In this document: positions 57,430 through 64,000 of the stretch, piece by piece
How the letters are laid out: each line of letters starts with the position of its first letter
Position numbering within the stretch: the stretch's first letter is position 1
Assembly (NCBI GenBank): GCA_029378245.1
Contig: JARKIF010000006.1
Location: 1,612,001 to 1,676,000 of the forward strand
Length of the DNA: 64,000 nucleotides
From: Roridomyces roridus
Taxonomy: Eukaryota > Basidiomycota > Agaricomycetes > Agaricales > Mycenaceae
Direction of reading: 5' to 3'
Program-made: the position numbers and the translations under genes
Notes under the pieces: model-generated
The model's input: only the letters and a program-made list of their open reading frames with translations
The model's database searches: none
What the model was told of the DNA's origin: nothing

Positions 57430-57712
57430 TTGTCTTCGTAGAAACAGATATCTTTCATGGCGCTGCAATTGAATCTGTTCGAGAGGTGCCGATCTTCTTC
57501 TCCCCTACGAATACTTTCCTGCCAAATTTGGAACCATTATATACACCAACGAGTCGTGGTTCTGTCCGCATTTCAATTTCTCGAGGCTGAGTCGAATCGG
57601 CCAAACCCGTCGTCTGCTGTACACACCATTCAATAGATACATATACATGACGAACGGTCATAAATACAACGTCCAATTTGAATCCCAAAATACAAACAGC
57701 CATGTACTTACC

Positions 57713-59040
57713 TCAAACCTGTTCCGCGGTCTTTGAAGAAGAAGAAGAGCCGAGCGTCCTCCCCTCTCGTGGCCTCCAAAACATCCAAACGCTGATTATG
57801 TCCTGCGGAGATTGAGCAACATCGCGAATACATAGACAAAAAAGCAGACCCGTTGCGAAGAAAAGACGATAACTGCTAGCACGGGGACTGACAATGACGG
57901 GTGAGTTTGGGAAACTAGGAACCAATAGATACGTACTCAGAGCTAGCACGATGTTGACGCTGGCTCCGTGGTCCTCGTTGGCCGAGAAGACGAAAATCGC
58001 GCTCAAACTGGACCCGTAAGTGAACGCAGGAGACTTGGTAGAGCTGACGTACACGATAGCCAGCACCCCAATCACGCTGAATATGATGACGCGCAGGACG
58101 ATTGAGAGCGAGTTCTTCATGCGTCTGAACGTGCTCCAGTTTCTCCGCAGGGAGACGCAGATGAGGACTTCAAACACCAACGTGGGTAGTAACAAGATGG
58201 TGACAATCGTCGCGGAGACCTTTCCCCTGCTCAGATTCAGCCAAAAATGTTCGTAGAGGAACGCATAGGGACGTACAGAGCTCCAGTAGGACCCTATAGG
58301 AAAAAGAATGAGTAAAAAGGCGGGTGAGCGGGACTTCCAACACGCACGATGTGACAATACATCCCGCTCCCGATGAGTTTGACTAGCTCGGGGTTGTTTG
58401 AGCCGATCTAAGCTCCGGTTGGTCAAAGAGCTTTAATGTAGGGAGAAACGCACCACCCATGATGCCAAGACCATCGAGAAGAGCACCAAGTATGGCAGGA
58501 CCAAGATCTTTGGAACGATAAATGGGCGAGGAATACACGATGAGGGGGAAACCGTACTGCGAGAGTCCAGATGCGCTCGTGAGGGATTTTCTTGGCCGTG
58601 AGGGACTGGGTGCTGAACCAAATCTGGAAGATGATGAGACCGAGCCTGACGGCCAGTTGCCCGCTTACTTGTACGACAAGCCCAAAGGTCGTAGCCGCGG
58701 CGAGGGAAGGCGTCCCCTGCGATAAACAGTCAGCACATATACTCATGCGGAGTGCTCAAACACGCACGTATATCAATCCCGCCTGAGCCAGACATACTCC
58801 AAAGGGCGGGTCCCGGCTCCTCAGCTGCCCAGCAAACAAAAGCAGGGAATACGAAATGGTGGAGATGATCCAGGACGTGAAAAAGTTCTGCCACGTCGGG
58901 GTGCGGGGCGCCCGTGATGACAGCGTCGTCGTCAGCACGAGGGCGACGCTGCCAATGAGGCCGATCATCTGGAGGGCCACGAAGACGTTGATCAGCGTGT
59001 CGTGGTCGGGAGACTGAGTGCCAGCATCTCCGGATCCTAG
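57713..59040 (-). CDS. Polytopic (about 7 TM) membrane protein of unknown role
   Basis: Minus-strand exons give hydrophobic segments VFVALQMIGLIGSVALVLTT, NFFTSWIISTISYSLLLFAG, GLVVQVSGQLAVRLGLIIFQ, then AILGALLDGLGIMGG, TIVTILLLPTLVFEVLICVS and SIVLRVIIFSVIGVLAIVYV, and end in charged residues before a stop near 57713. The spacing and style fit the large family of uncharacterised agaric seven-TM proteins (receptor-like). The N-terminal exon upstream of about 59040 was not resolved, so the start is approximate. No ligand or partner can be inferred. Confidence 0.6.
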
Positions 59041-59566
59041 TGAGATACGTGAGAGGGATCTGCCTGGGGCAACTGAGTAGACGCGTACGCGGAAAAAAGG
59101 TCAAGGCAGGCAAGCCTGCTGTAAATGAGAAGGTCATTGTAACGGCCGGCGCGAAGTCGATTCAAGAGCCAGCGTACGACGCACGCGTCGCCAATGCGAA
59201 AAAGGGGGAAGAGGAAGAAGAAGAGAGAGAGAGCAGCCCGCCCGTGACAACGCTAATGCTCCGGATGTCAGGCATTGATCTAGTGTCAGGACGATCTCCG
59301 TGAAGTGCAGTGTTTTTCTTGTGGGCCACACGGAGGCGCTGTGTTGAAACATCGTGAATTCCGAGTACCTTGTCGTGACCGCCCAATGTTGTCCTAGGAC
59401 TCGGAGAACTCGGTCAAGGTCGGGGAGATATGAAGGGTGCAATTCGGTATCTCTGATGGTCAATAAAAGGTCACTATGGGGATGAAGTGATCGTCGTAAC
59501 AGAAAGCAGGGAGACGACTCGACGTCGGACGAGGGTGAAAGCAACAGCACTGAGCCAATTTCGGAG
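59041..59566. other. Intergenic, possible 5' exon of the seven-TM gene
   Basis: A GAAGAGGAAGAAGAAGAGAG purine run lies at 59209. Short minus-strand frames only. Confidence 0.3.
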
Positions 59567-59575
59567 AACCAACAA

Positions 59576-60143
59576 ACTATTTGTACTAAACGCTATCCGG
59601 CCAACAGTCTGGTGCAGCCACGTGATGTTGTCACTCAGCTCGGCCTGTGATCCCTGCGTGGCTTATTCCCTCTGTAAGGCTCTTTGTCTAGGGGTTAATT
59701 CCCCTGAATCTTATTGTATTTGTTTTGCCCAGCTGGGTTCGATCCCCTGCTACCGCACTATTTTTCGTCACCTGTGCCGGGCAAGTTGATAGATACCACC
59801 CGTCTGAGTGTTATCCAAGCTTCAGGTCTCCAGTGGCCTTCTCAAAATGGAGATTTTCCATCCCAGCAGGCCCCTGGCCCCCCACCAGCGAGCCATTTGA
59901 GCTTGTAAAATTATGTGAATAGCTTGTGAATTTCTGTATTGTCACATGTCTACATAAATGCAGTTTGAACACATCCTGGCTCCGGAATGGATAACACAGA
60001 GTTGCAGACACGAAAAAAAGGCAGGAAGCCTCTTCAAAGATAAGAGTAAGAAATGTTACTGACTTGACTCGAACGCGCGACTGATCACGTGTGTGACAGA
60101 TATCACGTGGCTGCACCAGACTGTTGGGCGGATAGCGTTTAGT
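59576..60143. mobile_element. 568-bp TIR element with 9-bp TSD, carrying a tRNA-like core
   Basis: Inverted arms of about 43 bp begin ACTAAACGCTATCCG and include CAACAGTCTGGTGCAGCCAC. Flanking duplication AACCAACAA at 59567-59575 and 60144-60152. The left end has 9 extra bases (ACTATTTGT) before the arm. The interior holds a tRNA-like segment but no frame. It lies between the seven-TM gene and the RUS-family gene. Confidence 0.75.
59676..59765 (+). other. tRNA-like fragment inside the 568-bp element
   Basis: TTTGTCTAGGGGTTA resembles a D-arm/A-box, and CTGGGTTCGATCCCCTG a T-arm (four of five stem pairs). Then CTACCGCA and a TTTTT run. No matching 5' acceptor strand, so it is not a working tRNA by eye; possibly a SINE-like head. 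Confidence 0.4.
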
Positions 60144-60368
60144 AACCAACAACAAAAGCTGTGGATGACATGGGATGAATCATGACACGTGTCATGTGCC
60201 ATCCACCAGCTTGCCTCCTGCTTCCACCCTCTCCAGTTTCCCCTCATGGACGTAGGACTACTCATCACCGAGCGCCAAGAAAACGGGCAGACTATCAGCT
60301 GCGAGCATGCGGGAGTGGAGGTCGTGCCATGATCGCCTTGATAGAATTTCCATTCACCACCCGCGTAG

Positions 60369-61921
60369 ATGTATGTTGAAGAAGACTCCTCCCTCGACGC
60401 ACGTCCACTCCAAGGGCGACTGGCAGAGTTCGCAGCCAAAGTATTCCTCCCGGCTGGCTACCCAGCCAGCGTTTCTCCGGATTATCTCAGGTAAAAGTTG
60501 TTCTCGTGGCTGTTTTCCGGGGTTCGACAGTTTTTAGATACCAGATATTCAATGCGCTCCAAGCGTTCTGCAGTTCCCTCGCAGGATTACTGTCATCTCG
60601 GGCTCTTCTCGAAGGTCTATGCCACACCTACTCTAGAATTTCTTTCTCAGCCTAATATAGGTTTTGGTGTTGGCAACGCAGACGCCTCGGCGACCCACGC
60701 GCTGCTTCTAACCGTATTGCAAGACTTTTTCAGCAGAGTGACGAGTATGCCGTTCTCATCTCCCTCGAATATAGCTGACGACAACCAGCCATATGCGCGG
60801 CATACGTTGTTGGCCCCTCTCTCTCATGCGAAGCCAAGACATATCGTCTTCTGGCCGATGTCGCCAACGATGCCGCCATAGTTCTCGACACGCTCACTCC
60901 GCTCCTCAACACCTGCTTTCCAGGTCTCCGCATCGCCGCACTATGCCTGAGCGGAACTCTACGCGCTCTTTGTGGTATCGCCGCTGGTGGCTCCAAGGCG
61001 GCGCTAGCAAATCACTTTGCGACGCCCATTTCTGGGACAGGCGATATCGGTGACCTCAATGCAAAGGATAGCAGCAAAGAGACCGTTCTCGCCCTTCTCG
61101 GCATGCTGGTGAGCGGCATCGCACGATCCGAGTTCATTTCGGGCGGCTAATCCGAGCGCAAGGCGGGAAGCCTTATTGTGCCCTACCTCACCACCCCCTT
61201 TGCTACGTACTCTGTTCTTTTCTGGCTCGTCGCACTTCATCTCGGGCTCAACTATCTCGGCATCCGTGGAGTCGTATTACGCTCGCTCAATCGACAGCGC
61301 ATGTCCATCGCCTGGGATATGTATCGCGAGTCGGGTGGAAGAAAGATTCCCACTCCAACCCAAGTGGCTGATATTGAACGCGTCTTCGAGAGCCCAGGTC
61401 TCCTACGCGAGCTTCGAACTAACAGCATCGCTGGACGCTGTTCGATTGGCTCCTCGTTGAATCAAGTTCTCCGAGGCGGTCTCGTCCATTGGGGCATTTT
61501 TGATCAAATGAAAGATGAAAAGTACGTTCTCTGGCTCGACCGCCGCAGTATGCATGGAAATCAAGTCCGCACCGCCGGTCGGGTGCACCTCCACATTTGC
61601 TTCAAGGAAGGGTTTGCCGCCGTCGACCAGCTCAAAGCTTGGGCACACGCCGTCGAGGTGGGACGTATGGTCGTCATCCAGCGCCGCGCTTCATTCCCGC
61701 CACCGGCACCCGCGGAACTCGTTCTCGCGGCTTACCGTCGTGCCGAGCCCGTATTCGCGGAGTTTTTAAAGGGATTGGATGACGCAGGATGGAACACCGC
61801 GGAGCCAGCGCTTCTGCCGGGCTCGCCTCGGGCTCTCATTCTATCCATCGAGCCCACGGAACTTGAACAAGAAGTTGAAGAGAAGAAGTACGTCTCTATG
61901 CTCCCGTTTAGCCGATCGTGA
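60369..61921 (+). CDS. DUF647/RUS (root UVB sensitive) family protein
   Basis: The ATG at 60369 follows an in-frame TAG and gives MYVEEDSSLDARPLQGRLAE; then FAAKVFLPAGYPASVSPDYL, which is the family opening. Exons continue with QIFNALQAFCSSLAGLLSSR, GFGVGNADASATHALLLTVL, QDFFSR joined to ICAAYVVGPSLSCEAKTYRL and LADVANDAAIVLDTLTPLLN, then RALCGIAAGGSKAALANHFA. The intron at about 61111-61162 uses a CGCAAG acceptor and removes an in-frame TAA, joining LGML to AGSLIVPYLTTPFATY. The C-terminal domain starts LGLNYLGIRGVVLRSLNRQR and ends at 61921. RUS proteins are membrane-associated and of poorly known function. Confidence 0.85.
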
Positions 61922-64000
61922 AGCTCAAGTTGTTGTTCACAGAAAAGTGTAAATGGTATACCGGACCCGCGAGAATAATGAATGAATGAATGAATTTCCC
62001 CCGTACTTCCTCCGCTAAAGTTGGCAAGCACGAGGAGCTCCGTAGATCCGCGTGTCACTTACCAGGCAGTCCTTCAAAGCGTATTTTGCTTCGAACTTGC
62101 GGGGGTTCGAATGTGATTCTCCACTCATGCCTTCGACCGGTGGTCATGGGGCCGGTCGTCCAGTGGACGCGCCTAATTTCGCAGTCGTAAGCAGGGCGAA
62201 GGCTGTGAACTCTGGGGAAATTCGCCGTAGATCCGGTGTCTCTGTGGGGCGCAAGGCTCAAAGCCTATTGGCTGGGACCAGATATGGTTCCACTCAACTC
62301 TAATCTGTGTTCCTGAATGGCTGAACCTCGGGGACCAAGGGTATGCCACGCATTGATGGATTGCCTGTATGTGTCTCCCTATTCGCAGTCCTCGGGTCTT
62401 GAACCGTAGAGCCATGTTCAAGAAATGCCGAGATCCCCTGTGCGCTGGCAATTCGCCGTCCAAAATTGGGCCAAAGCAGGCACCGCTGTCCCGCCAAGGC
62501 TTATCTCCGAGAACTACACGATTCGATTGAGCAAACCCAGAGCCTATTAGGGCGCAACACCTAATCGATGTCAGCAGGTCGCCCGATATGAGGGCAAGGT
62601 AGATCAAGCAGCACCGCCCGAAAGAAAGGTTGTTTCCCCGCATTTCCAATTATAAAGCTTAGGATCCGTACGTTGAAGAAGTTCTCGAAGTCCCGAATCT
62701 CATCTCGAAATCTCTGCAGGGGGGCAGGACCTCGGTCACCCACGCGCTATGACGCAGAGGTCTACCCTCGCCCTGATATCTTTTTGATATTTTATTTGAA
62801 CGCCGCAAGCGGTCCGACGCCCGACGAGCGAGCGCCTACGGGGGAGACGAGTCTGTCGGTCTTTCTCACTCACTCCTACTCCTACCCTACCCTGATCAAG
62901 CCAACCCTGGCCAGCCAAGGAATCATTGTCAAATACTTACTTGTGAACGGGAACAAATCAGATGCATGCATATGCTTCTTCTGAGCAAAAACTCCCGCAC
63001 AAAAAAGAAATCATTATCTATCGCGCGCTCTGTCGGTGACGGCGTCCACACCGCGCGTGCGACGTCTGGACACTTCTTGACCCACGTGCGGAAGTGTCAG
63101 ATTCTTGGTTTTATTCCCTTCAAACTTGCAAATCCGCATCTCGACAACGTCGAAGGCGCCCGTATGCATCAATCCGCCACATGGCGTGCCCCGCGGTTTT
63201 TCCCATAATGATAATCCACCTCAGCAAGCGAGAAGCGGGTCGTCAAGCTGCACGGCTTGATATTTATTCTCCGTTCATACGCCTCCCTCCCGGAAAACAC
63301 CGTCCATTCCAAGCTCGCCTACCTACCATATTTCCGTCTTATCCTATGATATCACTACCATTCCATCGTGGCACTACTGGATTCTTATTCACACAAGCAG
63401 AAAGCCCTAAGTATGTCATGAAACGAAAAGAATGAGAGTGAGAAGCGAGGACTTGGAAGTGGCTCGGGTTGGATGATATCACTTCACTCTACTTCTATCG
63501 TACAACAGGCACTACTCGATTCTTTCTTATTTAGTACTAATACCATACAAGCAAAAAGCCCAAGTATGCAATGAAAAACGAAAAGAGTGGTAGGTATTAC
63601 AACAAGCTTCCGCAGCTTTTTTCAATCAAGAGGGAGGGAGGGATGCCACAATAAGGAGTATGTAGACGACGACGAAGGGTAGGGAAAGCGGCGTGGGGAT
63701 GGATTGGATGCGATGGGGATACAGGTTATAAGTAGGAGTACATTGATTTCGATTCGATTTGGGCGTAGGGCAAGAACGAAGTAAGGGCGGGCATGGGCAT
63801 AAATGGCATGGGCGTCGTGAACGTGAGCGTGAGCGCACGTGCAGGAGCGGAGGGGTGGGCTACAATCGGGAGTAGGAGGAAACCAGGCAGGCGGGCGGTG
63901 AGAGGCCGGCATGCGTGTGTGTGGGACCGACCAACACCAGCACGGCGGGGGAGATACTATGGCGCAGAGGGGAATCTCGGAGCAAGCGGGTATCGTGGTC
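61922..64000. other. No supported gene
   Basis: A TGAATGAATGAATGAAT microsatellite lies at 61978. A minus-strand frame at 62173-62649 has a short hydrophobic start (CCLIYLALISGDLLTSI), and another at 62561-62743 has LQRFRDEIRDFENFFN; they could be exons of one orphan gene but no family is seen. 62760-64000 has only short frames and purine-rich runs, and may be upstream sequence of a gene beyond the window. Confidence 0.35.

Noticed and set aside
59676..59765. Functional tRNA gene
   Set aside because: T-arm and A-box-like parts exist but the 5' acceptor strand does not pair, so only a tRNA-like label is justified.

Overview
This is eukaryotic, fungal nuclear DNA. The genes have many short (about 48-60 bp) GT-AG introns, intergenic gaps are small, and the protein families are typical of mushroom-forming Basidiomycota: multi-LysM proteins, killer-toxin-type GH18 chitinases, small F-box proteins starting with a PxEIWLYIxR motif, and ARM-like orphans with a WWSDSNP motif. 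I infer an Agaricales genome, perhaps Mycena-like; the genus is a guess from protein style. No bacterial operons, CRISPR arrays or rRNA were seen.

The left half (1-40 kb) is accessory and heavily rearranged. It holds two aldo/keto reductases (one cut by the window edge), a broken multi-LysM gene, a broken GH18 chitinase, a truncated SAMHD1-like gene and at least nine DNA-transposon-like insertions. Many have readable terminal inverted repeats (TIRs) and target-site duplications (TSDs). The central observation is that a 1.94-kb TIR element with a TA target duplication sits in the first intron of the LysM gene. A second, inverted, 977-bp partial copy lies about 14 kb away. The N-terminal LysM exon is attached to the left end of the inverted copy (21.1 kb, minus strand) and the rest of the gene to the right end of the full copy (7.46 kb, plus strand). 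The layout is explained by an inversion between the two copies. Undoing it restores one intron of about 48 bp and one TA duplication, and puts the LysM gene head-to-head with the GH18 chitinase. The LysM 5' exon is also split by a 388-bp hAT-like MITE, which is itself split by a 2.96-kb TIR element. The chitinase is split by about 3.8 kb that includes a deleted PIF/Harbinger element.

The right half (40-64 kb) is more gene-dense. In order it carries an AAAP-type amino-acid transporter with a 73-bp hairpin insertion in an exon, a membrane-anchored orphan whose start codon overlaps that of a divergent F-box gene, acidic orphan ORFs, a tail-to-tail pair of M20 (carboxypeptidase S-like) genes, an ARM-like orphan, a decaying tandem F-box cluster, a polytopic membrane protein and a DUF647/RUS-family gene. 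Two further small TIR elements lie between these genes; one contains a tRNA-like segment.

Functionally, the LysM and GH18 genes would form a secreted chitin-binding/chitin-degrading pair, but both look inactivated here. The remaining genes are mostly housekeeping-type transport or proteolysis genes, or lineage-specific orphans. Splice sites and exon joins were read by eye, so boundaries are approximate unless a motif fixes them.
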